Below are positions 7,169 to 16,221 of a stretch of DNA of 64,000 nucleotides, in pieces (position 1 is the first letter of the stretch; every line of letters starts with the position of its first letter). The position numbers were made by a program, and so were the translations under genes. The notes under the pieces were generated by a model. It saw only the letters and a list, made by a program, of their open reading frames with translations, searched no databases and was not told the DNA's origin. Source of the DNA: Streptomyces diastaticus subsp. diastaticus (GTDB lineage Bacteria; Actinomycetota; Actinomycetes; Streptomycetales; Streptomycetaceae); the NCBI RefSeq assembly GCF_011170125.1, contig NZ_BLLN01000002.1:591501-655500 (forward strand), written 5' to 3'.

Positions 7169-9313
7169 ATGACCTGCACGGAATCCGGCCTCCGCAGAGG
7201 TGGTGCGGCTCTTGTGACCCCGGGAGCCGCACGGCTGCTGCCCGTCCTCCTCGCGGTGGTCCTGGCCGCACTCGCGGTGCTGGCCGGGGCCGGGAGCGCC
7301 GGGGCGCACGCGGCGCTGACCGGGAGCGATCCGCAGCAGGACTCGGTGGTCGAGCAGGCTCCGAAGGAGGTCTCACTCACCTTCTCCGAGCAGATCGCCG
7401 TCGACGAGGACGCCATCCGCGTCCTGGACCCCTCGGGCAACCGCGTCGACACCGAGGAGGCCCCGCGGTCACTCGGCTCTGGCGGCGCGCAGTACGCGGT
7501 GAAGCTGCGCGCCGGGCTGCCCGACGGCACCTTCACCGTCGCCTACCAGGTCGTCTCGGCCGACAGCCACCCGGTGGCCGGCGCCTTCACCTTCTCCATC
7601 GGCGCGCCCTCCGAGACCAGTGCGTCCGTCCCCGACCAGGCCTCCGGCGGCGGCGCCGTCGGCACTCTCTACGGCATCGCCCGCTACCTCTCGTACGCCG
7701 GGTTCACGCTGCTGGTCGGCGGGGCCGCCTTCGTACTGGCCTGCTGGCCGGGCGGGGCCCGGGTGCGGCCGATGCAGCGGCTGGTGGCGTTCAGCTGGGT
7801 CGGACTGACCGCGGCCACCCTGGCGATGCTGCTGGTGCGCGGGCCGTACGCGGGCTCCGGCAAGCTGGCGGACATCTTCGACCTGGGGGTGCTGGGGGGC
7901 GTCCTGGAGACCAAGACCGGGGCGGCGCTGGTCTCCCGGTTGCTCCTGCTGGCCGCCGCCGCGCTCTTCGTCGCCGTGCTCTTCGGCGCGTACGCGCGGC
8001 GTGAGAACGCCGAGGAGCGGCGCGACCTGACCTTCGGGCTGGCGATCGGCGGGACCGTGGTCGCGGTGGGGCTGGCGGCGACCTGGGCCATGTCCGAGCA
8101 CGCGTCGACCGGGATTCAGGCGGGCATCGCCATGCCGGTGGACATCCTGCATCTGCTTGCCGTGGCGGCCTGGTTCGGCGGACTGACCGCGCTGCTCCTC
8201 GCCCTGTACCGGGCTCCGTCCGTGGAGCGTTCCGCTGTCCGGCGGTTCTCCGGGGTGGCCTTCGCCTCCGTGGTGGTCCTGGCCCTCACCGGCCTCTACC
8301 AGTCCTGGCGCCAGGTCGGCTCCTGGTCGGCACTGACCGGGACCTCGTACGGGCAGCTCCTGTTGGTCAAGGTCGGGCTGGTGGCGCTGCTGGTCGCGGT
8401 GGCGGGGCTGTCGCGTCAGTGGACGAGGCGGCTCGGCGAAGCGTCCGAGACCGCCGGCCCGCCGGGTCCGGCAGCCGGGCACGGGGCGCCGCCGGAGGCG
8501 GCGGCACCGGTGGCCGGGAGCTCGGGGGCGGATGCGGGCCGCCGGACGCCGGGCGTGGCGGCGGACGGCTCCCGCCCGGACGCCGACAGCGGCGAGCGTA
8601 CGGAGACCAGGGCAGTCACCGCTGGGAGCTCCTCGCACCCCGAGGGCAGGACGGCGGTCGTCCAGGGCGAGGGGGCGGACGACGCGACGCCGGGCGAGGC
8701 CCGGCCCGCCGCCGAGGCACGCGTCCCCGTCCAGGCCGACCCGGTGCGCGAAGCCCAGCTACGGCGCCAGCGGGAGGCCGCGACATCCGCCGCGCGCAAG
8801 AAGCGGCGGGACGGCGACCGGGAGCGGTCGGGACTGCGGCGCTCGGTGCTGGTGGAGGCCGGTGTCGCGGTGGTCGTGCTGGCCGTCACCACGGTGCTGA
8901 CGACGACGGAGCCCGGCCGTACCGAGGAGGAGGCGGCGGCCGGTACCTCGGCGTCCGCCGCCCAGCAGCAGGGGCCGGTCTCCCTCAACGTGCCGTTCGA
9001 CACGGGCGGCAAGGACGGCAAGGGCACCGTGCTCCTCGACGTGGACCCGGGGCGGAGCGGCGACAACGCGCTGCATGTCTACCTCCAGGGCCCGGACAAG
9101 GAGCCGCTGGACGTACCGGAGGTGAAGGTGGCGCTGACGCTGAAGGCGCAGGACCTCGGTCCGCTCACCGCTCCGCTGGAGCGCATCTCCGCAGGACACT
9201 GGAGTGCCGCCGGGGTACAGATCCCGCTGGCGGGTCGGTGGACGGTAGCGGTCACCGTCCGGACCTCCGACATCGATCAGGTGACCGTGAGCAAGAACGC
9301 AAGGATCGGCTGA
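7169..9313 (+). CDS. CopC-CopD fusion copper resistance/import protein
   Basis: A 714-residue protein with four parts. A signal peptide ends near AGAHAALTGSDP, placing the CopC N-terminal His at about 47. A CopC beta-barrel (about 47-150) follows, then a CopD membrane domain of about eight helices (about 170-415), and a long Pro/Gly/Arg/Glu-rich linker (about 425-545) leading to another helix (about 555-575). The outside C-terminal domain (about 590-714) is also seen in other actinobacterial fusions. CopC/CopD proteins bind and move copper across the membrane. GAGGAG precedes the ATG, 14 nt after the PCuAC gene, so they are co-transcribed. The linker of about 120 residues is unusually long. 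Confidence 0.9.
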   Translation: MTCTESGLRRGGAALVTPGAARLLPVLLAVVLAALAVLAGAGSAGAHAALTGSDPQQDSVVEQAPKEVSLTFSEQIAVDEDAIRVLDPSGNRVDTEEAPRSLGSGGAQYAVKLRAGLPDGTFTVAYQVVSADSHPVAGAFTFSIGAPSETSASVPDQASGGGAVGTLYGIARYLSYAGFTLLVGGAAFVLACWPGGARVRPMQRLVAFSWVGLTAATLAMLLVRGPYAGSGKLADIFDLGVLGGVLETKTGAALVSRLLLLAAAALFVAVLFGAYARRENAEERRDLTFGLAIGGTVVAVGLAATWAMSEHASTGIQAGIAMPVDILHLLAVAAWFGGLTALLLALYRAPSVERSAVRRFSGVAFASVVVLALTGLYQSWRQVGSWSALTGTSYGQLLLVKVGLVALLVAVAGLSRQWTRRLGEASETAGPPGPAAGHGAPPEAAAPVAGSSGADAGRRTPGVAADGSRPDADSGERTETRAVTAGSSSHPEGRTAVVQGEGADDATPGEARPAAEARVPVQADPVREAQLRRQREAATSAARKKRRDGDRERSGLRRSVLVEAGVAVVVLAVTTVLTTTEPGRTEEEAAAGTSASAAQQQGPVSLNVPFDTGGKDGKGTVLLDVDPGRSGDNALHVYLQGPDKEPLDVPEVKVALTLKAQDLGPLTAPLERISAGHWSAAGVQIPLAGRWTVAVTVRTSDIDQVTVSKNARIG

Positions 9314-9319
9314 ACCACC

Positions 9320-10564
9320 ATGGCGGACACCCCCCTCCAGCGTCCGGTGACCCGGCGGCGCCTCCTCGGCACCGCCGGGGCGACCGGCCTCGCCCTCGGT
9401 GTGACCGGCGCCGCCGCCGGTTACACGGCGGCCGCACCCTCCGACAGCGTCACACCACTGACCGAGGTGGGTTCGCGGCGCGAGATGTTTCACGTGAAAC
9501 ATCAGCCCGGCATCACCACACCACTGCATGCCCGTGGCCACCTGATCGCCTTCGACCTGGCTCCCGGCGCCGGACGCAAGGAGGCGGCGTCCCTGCTGCG
9601 GCGCTGGTCGCAGACGGCGGACCGGCTGATGGCGGGGAAGCCCGCCCCGGCCGGCGGCCATGACACCGGGATCGCGCTGGACGCGGGGCCGTCCGCGCTG
9701 ACGGTGACCTTCGGGTTCGGGCACAGCTTCTTCGCCCGTACGGGGCTGGAGAAGCAGCGGCCGGCCGCGCTCGACCCGCTGCCGGAGTTCTCCTCGGACC
9801 GGCTCGACGCCCGTCGCGGCAACGGCGACCTGTGGGTGCAGATCGGCGCGGACGACGCCCTCGTCGCCTTCCACGCACTGCGCGCCGTGCAGAAGGACGC
9901 CGGGCAGGCGGCGAAGGTCCGGTGGCAGATGGACGGGTTCAACCGCTCCCCCGGCGCCACCGAGCAGCCGATGACCACCCGCAACCTGATGGGCCAGATC
10001 GACGGCACCAACAACCCCGCCCCTTCGGACGAGGACTTCGCGGCCCGGGTCCGGGTCCCCGACGGCGGCGACCCCGCCTGGATGGCGGGTGGCTCGTACG
10101 TCGTCTTCCGGCGCATCCGGATGCTCCTCGACGACTGGGAGCAGCTCTCGGTCGCCGACCAGGAGGCCGTGATGGGGCGGCGGAAGTCCGACGGCGCGCC
10201 GCTCACCGGCGGCACCGAGACCACCGAGCCGGAGCTGGAGCGCGTCGGCAAGGACGGAGAACTGGTCATCCCCCTCAACGCGCACGCCCGCATCACCCGC
10301 CCCGACCAGAACGGCGGGGCCGCCATGCTGCGGCGGCCCTTCTCGTACCACGACGGCATCGACGACGAGGGCGTACCCGATGCCGGGCTGCTCTTCCTGT
10401 GCTGGCAGGCCGACCCGCACCGCGGCTTCGTCCCCGTCCAGCGCAAGCTCGACCGGGGAGACGCGCTCTCGGCCTTCATCCGGCACGAGGCGAGCGGCCT
10501 GTACGCCGTCCCGGGCGGCGCGCCGAAGGGCGGGTACGTGGGGCAGGAACTGCTGGAGGGGTGA
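9320..10564 (+). CDS. dtpA: Tat-exported DyP-type heme peroxidase (DtpA-like)
   Basis: A 414-residue DyP/EfeB-family peroxidase. A twin-arginine signal (TRRRLLGTAG, residues 11-20) indicates export folded with heme. The catalytic GxxDG motif lies in GQIDGTNNP (near 224) and the probable proximal His in LNAHARITRP (near 321). In S. lividans the orthologue lies in the same sco/ECuC neighbourhood and is needed for maturation of the copper radical oxidase GlxA, which fits this context. A perfect parS site is encoded in frame as MFHVKH (residues 56-61) between signal and mature domain. It begins six bases after copCD ends. Confidence 0.93.
   Translation: MADTPLQRPVTRRRLLGTAGATGLALGVTGAAAGYTAAAPSDSVTPLTEVGSRREMFHVKHQPGITTPLHARGHLIAFDLAPGAGRKEAASLLRRWSQTADRLMAGKPAPAGGHDTGIALDAGPSALTVTFGFGHSFFARTGLEKQRPAALDPLPEFSSDRLDARRGNGDLWVQIGADDALVAFHALRAVQKDAGQAAKVRWQMDGFNRSPGATEQPMTTRNLMGQIDGTNNPAPSDEDFAARVRVPDGGDPAWMAGGSYVVFRRIRMLLDDWEQLSVADQEAVMGRRKSDGAPLTGGTETTEPELERVGKDGELVIPLNAHARITRPDQNGGAAMLRRPFSYHDGIDDEGVPDAGLLFLCWQADPHRGFVPVQRKLDRGDALSAFIRHEASGLYAVPGGAPKGGYVGQELLEG
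9487..9500. other. parS: parS inside dtpA, perfect
   Basis: GTTTCACGTGAAAC lies inside the coding sequence, read as Met-Phe-His-Val-Lys-His, in the non-conserved stretch after the Tat signal. Confidence 0.92.
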
Positions 10565-10668
10565 CAGCGGGTTCCGGCCACCTTCGAGCCCCCGTGCGGG
10601 GAGGACGCCCCGTCCGGTGGGTGGTCACCGGCCCGGTCGGCGGTCGCCGGGAGACTAGGGTTTCCGAC

Positions 10669-11604
10669 ATGTCAGCCACCCGCTACGCGTATCTGGGCCC
10701 CGAAGGCACCTTCACCGAGGCCGCGCTCCGCCAGCTCCCCGAGGCCGCCACCCGGGAGCTCGCCCCGATGGTCTCCGTGCCCGCGGCCCTGGACGCGGTC
10801 CGCGCGGGCCAGGCCGCTGCCGCCCTGGTGCCCATCGAGAACTCGGTGGAGGGCGGCATCACCACCACCCTCGACGAACTGGCCGCCGGGCAGCCGCTGA
10901 TGATCTACCGCGAGGTGCTGCTGTCGATCAGCTTCGCCCTGCTGGTACGGCCCGGTACCCAGCTCGGCGACATCAAGACGGTGACCGCTCACCCGGCGGC
11001 GCAGGCGCAGGTCCGCAACTGGCTCGCCGCCCACCTCCCGGAGGCCCAGTGGGAGTCGGCCGCCTCCAACGCCGACGGGGCGCGGCTGGTGCAGGAGGGC
11101 CGGTACGACGCGGCCTTCGCCGGGGAGTTCGCCGCGGCCACCTACGGGCTGGAGCCCCTGGTGACCGAGATCCACGACGCGGAGAACGCGCAGACCCGCT
11201 TCATCCTGGTGGGCCGCCCCGCCCGCCCCTCCGCCCCGACCGGCGCCGACAAGACCTCGGTGGTCGTCTGGCTCGGCCCCGACCGGCCCGGCGCGCTGCT
11301 CGAACTGCTCCAGGAGTTCGCGGTGCGCGGGGTCAACCTCATGCTGATCCAGTCCCGGCCGACCGGTGCGGGGATCGGCAACTACTGGTTCGCCGTCGAC
11401 GCCGAGGGGCACATCGCCGACCGCCGGGTGGCTGAGGCGCTGATGGGGCTCAAGCGGCTCAGCCCCGACGTGCGCTTCCTGGGTTCCTATCCGCGTGCCG
11501 ATGTGCGCCCGGAGGATCTGGCACCGCTGCGCCCGGGAACGTCCGACGAGGAGTACGTGTCGGCGGCCGACTGGCTGAACCGGTGCCAGGACGGGCGGTT
11601 CTGA
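10669..11604 (+). CDS. pheA: Prephenate dehydratase
   Basis: 311 residues converting prephenate to phenylpyruvate in phenylalanine synthesis. The PDT domain (about 1-185) starts YLGPEGTFTEAAL, has PIENSVEGGI and ends with the conserved Thr-Arg-Phe in AQTRFILVGR. A C-terminal ACT domain (about 195-275) for phenylalanine feedback contains QSRPTGAG, the usual ESRP motif with Gln for Glu. There is no chorismate mutase domain. The ATG at 10669 gives the normal family length. The next gene, serS, is 807 nt away. Confidence 0.96.
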   Translation: MSATRYAYLGPEGTFTEAALRQLPEAATRELAPMVSVPAALDAVRAGQAAAALVPIENSVEGGITTTLDELAAGQPLMIYREVLLSISFALLVRPGTQLGDIKTVTAHPAAQAQVRNWLAAHLPEAQWESAASNADGARLVQEGRYDAAFAGEFAAATYGLEPLVTEIHDAENAQTRFILVGRPARPSAPTGADKTSVVVWLGPDRPGALLELLQEFAVRGVNLMLIQSRPTGAGIGNYWFAVDAEGHIADRRVAEALMGLKRLSPDVRFLGSYPRADVRPEDLAPLRPGTSDEEYVSAADWLNRCQDGRF

Positions 11605-12411
11605 ACGGAATCCCCGCCAGGAGAACGGACTCGCGGAACGGCGTCGTCTGGTTCCGTCCCGGGCTTCACCTGGCAGTTCTCCTCGTCCACAGAGTTATCC
11701 ACAGGCACGGCTCTCGACCTGGGGACAAGTCGACACGCGAGGCCGGCATCATCGACAAACAGGTGAACGGACTCCAACGGTTCCACGCTGCCGCAAAACC
11801 AGGCCCGTCACCTTAATTCTCGTGATCAACCCTTTGGGGCGAACCATTTCCACTCGAAAGCGCGGGTGCGCGAGGTTTGGTCCGGGAATCCCAGGGCCGG
11901 CGCACACCTTTCGGAAGTCGATCTTCCGGCATCCACAGATCAACCCCACAGCCTGTGGATAACTTTCGGCGACGAGCCGTTCCTGTGGACAACAACAGGA
12001 ACGGGCGGCCCCAAGTAGCCGTTTTCGCCCGGCAGTCGAGTCGGCCCGGCGGTTTCCCCGCACCGTCCTCCACGGGCAGCGAGGCGGAAGCCCCGGCCGG
12101 CCCGCCTTTCCTGCGGCTCCCAGCACCTTCCGCACACCCGCTCCGCCTCACCCCGCCTCCGTCCTGGCTGCCGCGACCAGAGCTACGGGTGAAATCCCCG
12201 CGTACCGGACTTCCGTTTCGCGAGTTCCGGCGATTCGGCTGCCGGAACTCCGGAGCGGAAATCCGCACCGGCCCCGTTCCGGGAATCTTCTTCCTCCGTC
12301 CGGACCCGCACGGGTGGCGGCCCGGACCGACAGACGGGCGAAGGGGGACGTTTCTCACCGCCGGCACTATCCAGTCGTAGGGCACCAGGCGGCACCGGTA
12401 GCCTGGAGAAC
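11605..12411. other. 807-nt gene-free stretch between pheA and serS
   Basis: No open frame here has credible start or codon use. The first 390 nt hold DnaA-box-like sequences (annotated separately). The rest is lower in GC than the genes and probably carries the serS promoter and leader. No terminator hairpin or T-box core was recognised. Confidence 0.6.
11683..11992. promoter_or_regulatory. DnaA-box cluster between pheA and serS
   Basis: Boxes: TCGTCCACA (11683-11691, one mismatch), TTATCCACA (11695-11703), TTATCCACA on minus (11954-11962) and TTGTCCACA on minus (11984-11992, the Streptomyces-preferred form). The weaker GCATCCACA is at 11929-11937. Spacing is irregular. This could titrate DnaA or regulate nearby genes. 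Confidence 0.6.
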
Positions 12412-13683
12412 GTGATTGACCTTCGCCTGCTTCGTGAGGACCCCGACCGTGTGCGCGCCTCCCAGCGCGCCCGTGGAGAGGACGTCGCACTCGTCGACGC
12501 CCTGCTCTCCGCCGACGAACGGCGCAGGTCGTCCGGCGTCCGCTTCGACGAGCTGCGTTCCGAGCAGAAGTCGCTCGGCAAGCTCATCCCCAAGGCCACC
12601 GGTGACGAGAAGGCCGAACTGCTGAAGAAGGCCGGCGAACTCTCCGCCGCCGTCAAGGCCGCCGACGCCGAGAAGGACGAGGCCGACGAGGAGGCCAAGC
12701 AGCTCCTGCTCCGCCTGGGCAACGTCGTCCACCCCGACGTCCCGGTCGGCGGCGAGGAGGACTTCACCGTCCTCTCCGAGCACGGCACCATCCGCGACTT
12801 CGCCGCCGAGGGCTTCGAGCCCCGCGACCACCTGGAGCTCGGCGAGGCCCTCGGCGCCATCGACGTCGAGCGCGCCGCCAAGGTCTCCGGCTCACGCTTC
12901 TACTACCTCACCGGCGTCGGCGCCCTGCTGGAGCTGGCCCTGGTCAACGCCGCGATCGCCCAGGCCGGCGCCGCCGGTTTCACCCCCATGCTGACGCCGG
13001 CGCTGGTCCGCCCGCGAGCGATGGAGGGCACCGGCTTCCTCGGCCAGGCCGCCGAGGACGTCTACCACCTGGAGAAGGACGACTTCTACCTGGTCGGCAC
13101 CTCCGAGGTCCCCCTCGCGGCGTACCACATGGACGAGATCATCGAGGCCGACAAGCTGCCCCTGCGGTACGCCGGCTTCTCGCCGTGCTTCCGCCGTGAG
13201 GCCGGCACGTACGGCAAGGACACCCGGGGCATCTTCCGCGTCCACCAGTTCGACAAGGTGGAGATGTTCTCCTACGTCGCGCCGGAGGACGCCGAGGCCG
13301 AGCACCAGCGTCTGCTCGACTGGGAGATCCAGTGGCTCCAGAGCCTGGAACTCCCCTTCCAGGTGATCGACGTGGCCAGCGCCGACCTCGGCTCCTCGGC
13401 CTCGCGGAAGTTCGACTGCGAAGCCTGGATCCCGACCCAGGGCAAGTACCGCGAGCTCACCTCCACCTCGAACTGCACGGAGTTCCAGGCCCGCCGCCTG
13501 TCCGTGCGGATGCGGGACGGCAAGAAGGTCCAGCCGCTGGCGACGCTCAACGGCACGCTGTGCGCCGTCCCCCGGACCATCGTCGCCATCCTGGAGAATC
13601 ACCAGCAGGCCGACGGCTCCGTGCGGGTGCCGGAGGTTCTCCGCCCCTACCTCGGCGGACGCGCCACCCTCGACCCGCAGTAG
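12412..13683 (+). CDS. serS: Seryl-tRNA synthetase
   Basis: A 423-residue class II synthetase charging tRNA-Ser. The N-terminal coiled-coil arm (about 28-100) is followed by the catalytic domain. Motif 2 lies in [20 protein letters not shown] (about 262-281) and motif 3 near [20 protein letters not shown] (about 381-400). It starts at GTG 12412 with GGAG nearby. It appears to be co-transcribed with the downstream HAD gene (26-nt gap). Confidence 0.97.
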   Translation: MIDLRLLREDPDRVRASQRARGEDVALVDALLSADERRRSSGVRFDELRSEQKSLGKLIPKATGDEKAELLKKAGELSAAVKAADAEKDEADEEAKQLLLRLGNVVHPDVPVGGEEDFTVLSEHGTIRDFAAEGFEPRDHLELGEALGAIDVERAAKVSGSRFYYLTGVGALLELALVNAAIAQAGAAGFTPMLTPALVRPRAMEGTGFLGQAAEDVYHLEKDDFYLVGTSEVPLAAYHMDEIIEADKLPLRYAGFSPCFRREAGTYGKDTRGIFRVHQFDKVEMFSYVAPEDAEAEHQRLLDWEIQWLQSLELPFQVIDVASADLGSSASRKFDCEAWIPTQGKYRELTSTSNCTEFQARRLSVRMRDGKKVQPLATLNGTLCAVPRTIVAILENHQQADGSVRVPEVLRPYLGGRATLDPQ

Positions 13684-13709
13684 TCACCCAGTCTGGAGCC
13701 GTTCACCAC

Positions 13710-14534
13710 GTGAGCCCCGCCCGTCCCGCCCCCGTGTTCCCGTACAAGCTCGTCGCCACCGACCTGGACGGAACGCTGCTGCGGCCCGACGACACGGTCT
13801 CCGAACGCACCCGGGAGGCACTCGCCGCCGCCACCGCGGCGGGTGCCGCGCACATCGTGGTGACCGGTCGCTCCGTCGCCTGGACCCGCCACGTCCTCGA
13901 CGACCTCGGCTACGAAGGCATCGCGGTCTGCGGCCAGGGCGCGCAGGTCTACCACGCGGGGGAGCACCGGCTGCTCACCTCGCTGACGATGGACCGGCGC
14001 CTGGCCGGGCTGGCCGTCGACAAGATCGAGGCGGAGACCGGGCCCCTGCTGCTCGCCGCCGTCCGCGACGGCCTGGACGGCGAGGTGCTCATCGGCCCCG
14101 GCTACCGGGTCCAGGAAGGCCCCCTCGTCGGCGTCCCCTGCACCGACCGGGCCGAGCTGTGGGCGGCCCCGATCAGCAAGGTCTACCTCCAGCACGCCAC
14201 CCTCGGCGACGACGAACTCGCCGCGGCCGCCCTGCGGATCGCGGGTGACCTGGTGGGCGTCGTGATGGCCGGGCCGGGCGTGGTGGAACTGCTGCCCCTG
14301 GGCCTCTCCAAGGCCACCGGGCTCTCTCTGGCCGCCCGGCGCCTCGGCACCAAGGGCGCCGAGACCATCGCCTTCGGCGACATGCCCAACGACATCCCGA
14401 TGTTCGGCTGGGCCGGCCACGGCGTCGCCATGGCCAACGCCCACCGGGAACTCAAGGCCGTGGCCGACGAACTCACCACCTCCAACGCGGAGGACGGCAT
14501 CGCCGTGGTCCTGGAGCGCCTGCTCACCGGCTGA
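13710..14534 (+). CDS. Cof-type HAD superfamily phosphatase
   Basis: 274 residues. Motif I DLDGTLL (about 17-23), motif II VVTGRS, the Lys in SKATGLSL and motif III/IV GDMPNDIPMF (about 217-226) define a class IIB HAD hydrolase, usually acting on sugar phosphates or flavin/PLP phosphates; the substrate is unknown. It follows serS closely, starting at a GTG with GGAG upstream. A paralogue with the same motifs lies at 23168-24034. Confidence 0.93.
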   Translation: MSPARPAPVFPYKLVATDLDGTLLRPDDTVSERTREALAAATAAGAAHIVVTGRSVAWTRHVLDDLGYEGIAVCGQGAQVYHAGEHRLLTSLTMDRRLAGLAVDKIEAETGPLLLAAVRDGLDGEVLIGPGYRVQEGPLVGVPCTDRAELWAAPISKVYLQHATLGDDELAAAALRIAGDLVGVVMAGPGVVELLPLGLSKATGLSLAARRLGTKGAETIAFGDMPNDIPMFGWAGHGVAMANAHRELKAVADELTTSNAEDGIAVVLERLLTG

Positions 14535-14539
14535 CCCAC

Positions 14540-14570
14540 CGGGCCCCGGCCGCGAGCGGCGCGGGGCCCG
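14540..14570. terminator. Bidirectional terminator hairpin
   Basis: Nine-bp arms CGGGCCCCG (14540-14548) and CGGGGCCCG (14562-14570) lie in the 42-nt gap between convergent genes and could end both transcripts. Confidence 0.7.
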
Positions 14571-14576
14571 CCCCGG

Positions 14577-15296
14577 TCACTCCTCCCCGGCCACGGTCAG
14601 GCTCCGCAGCTTCTGTCCCGCGTACCAGGTGGCCAGGACGGTCGCCGCCACCAGCAGGACCACCGCCGTCGGCAGAGCCACGTCGGAGGTGACGGCCTCG
14701 CCACCGGTCACCTTCTCGGCGATCGCCAGCGCCCACTGCTGCACGCTGAGGGTGCGGGCCCCGCTGATGAGCGAGGCGAAGAGGCCCTCCCAGATCAGGG
14801 CGTAGACCAGTCCGAAGACCACGGCGTGCCGGGTGATGGTGCCCAGCAGGAGGAAGAGCGCCGCGTAGGCGATGGAGGCGACCAGCGCCGCGACCGTGTA
14901 GGCGACGGCGAGCTGTCCTCCGTTGCCGTTGAGGATGAAGCCGGCGATCAGGGTGGGTATGGCGGAGAACGCCATCGTCACGCCGATGGCGACGAACAGC
15001 TTGGTCAGGATGATCGTGGGGCGCTTGATCGGCTTGGCCAGCAGGTACACCACCGAGCCGTCGTCGATCTCCGGTGCGATCGCGCCGGTACCCGCGACGA
15101 CTCCGATGATCGGCACCATGACGGCGAGGGAGAAGCCGCCGAGGACCGCTTCCGCCGTGCTGTCGTCGGCTCCGGTGAGGAGCCGGACCGCCGCGGCGAT
15201 GATCAGGAGCAGCGCCGGGAGGACGAAGAGGATGAGGGCCCGGCGGCGGCCGAGCAGTGCCCGGTAGGTGAGCCGGGCGACCGTGGGGTCGTACAT
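14577..15296 (-). CDS. ABC transporter permease
   Basis: A 239-residue ABC-2-type permease with about six helices (for example 21-40, 50-75, 95-120, 130-160, 200-225) and cytoplasmic N-terminal TYRALLGRRRALI. It is the last gene of a four-gene minus-strand operon and pairs with the ATPase just upstream (13-nt gap). The cargo is unknown; such pairs are typically exporters. Confidence 0.9.
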   Translation of the reverse strand: MYDPTVARLTYRALLGRRRALILFVLPALLLIIAAAVRLLTGADDSTAEAVLGGFSLAVMVPIIGVVAGTGAIAPEIDDGSVVYLLAKPIKRPTIILTKLFVAIGVTMAFSAIPTLIAGFILNGNGGQLAVAYTVAALVASIAYAALFLLLGTITRHAVVFGLVYALIWEGLFASLISGARTLSVQQWALAIAEKVTGGEAVTSDVALPTAVVLLVAATVLATWYAGQKLRSLTVAGEE

Positions 15297-15309
15297 CGCT
15301 GAAGGCTCC

Positions 15310-16221
15310 TTACGCCGCGACGAGATAGGAGAAGACCGATTCGAGGGACTCGTCGGACGGCGAGACCGTCAGCAGCCGGATGCCGTGGTCCCGTGCCACC
15401 CGGGGGAGCAGTTCGGTGAACCGCCCGAAGTCGACCGCCTGGACACGCAGCGCCCCCTCCCGGGCGTCCACCTCGATGCCGGAGGTGGACGGGTCCGCTA
15501 TCAGCGCGGCGGCCAGTGCCCGGTCGTCGCTGGAACGCACCACGTACTGGTGCGGTCGGTCGGTCATCAGCCGCCGGATGCGGCGGAAGTCCCCGGAGGC
15601 GGCGTGCCGGCCGGCGACGATCACCTCGATGTGCGAGGCGAGCTGCTCGACCTCCTCCAGGATGTGCGAGGAGAAGAGCACCGTGCGGCCCTCCTCGCCC
15701 ATCCGCCGCAGCAGTTCCATGAGCTGCATACGCTGGCGGGGGTCCATGCCGTTGAACGGCTCGTCGAGGAGCAGCACCGAGGGTTCGTGCACCAGCGCCG
15801 AGGCCATCTTGACCCGCTGGCGCATCCCCTTGCTGTAGGTCGCGATCTTCCGGTCCTGGGCGTACTCCATGTCGACCGTGGCCAGGGCGCGAGCGGCCGT
15901 GGCGGCGTCGAGGCCGTGCAGCTCGGCGTTGGCGACGACGAACTCCCGGCCGGTGAGGAAGTCGTACATGGCCTCGCGCTCGGGGACGATCCCGATGTGC
16001 CGGTAGACGGACTCGTTCCGCCACACCGGGTCGCCGTCGAGGGTGACGGTGCCGGTGGAGGGGGCGAGGAAGCCGCCCATCATGTTGATCAGTGTGGACT
16101 TGCCCGCGCCGTTGGGGCCGAGGAGGCCGGTGACGCCGGGGCCGATCGTCATGGTGATGTCGTTGACCGCGACGACGTTCCCGAACCAGCGGGAGGCGTG
16201 GTCGATGCTCAGGGTGGTCAC
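15310..16221 (-). CDS. ABC transporter ATP-binding protein
   Basis: 303 residues. Walker A LLGPNGAGKST (about 33-43), signature YSKGMRQRVKMAS (the C-loop, with SKGMR replacing LSGGQ), Walker B VLLLDEPFNGMD and the following SSHIL His are all visible, plus a C-terminal domain of about 80 residues. The GTG start overlaps the upstream permease stop by four bases, indicating coupling. It energises the flanking permease(s). Confidence 0.93.
   Translation of the reverse strand: MTTLSIDHASRWFGNVVAVNDITMTIGPGVTGLLGPNGAGKSTLINMMGGFLAPSTGTVTLDGDPVWRNESVYRHIGIVPEREAMYDFLTGREFVVANAELHGLDAATAARALATVDMEYAQDRKIATYSKGMRQRVKMASALVHEPSVLLLDEPFNGMDPRQRMQLMELLRRMGEEGRTVLFSSHILEEVEQLASHIEVIVAGRHAASGDFRRIRRLMTDRPHQYVVRSSDDRALAAALIADPSTSGIEVDAREGALRVQAVDFGRFTELLPRVARDHGIRLLTVSPSDESLESVFSYLVAA

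Noticed and set aside
11605..12411. T-box riboswitch before serS
   Set aside because: No conserved T-box core sequence or specifier loop was recognisable.
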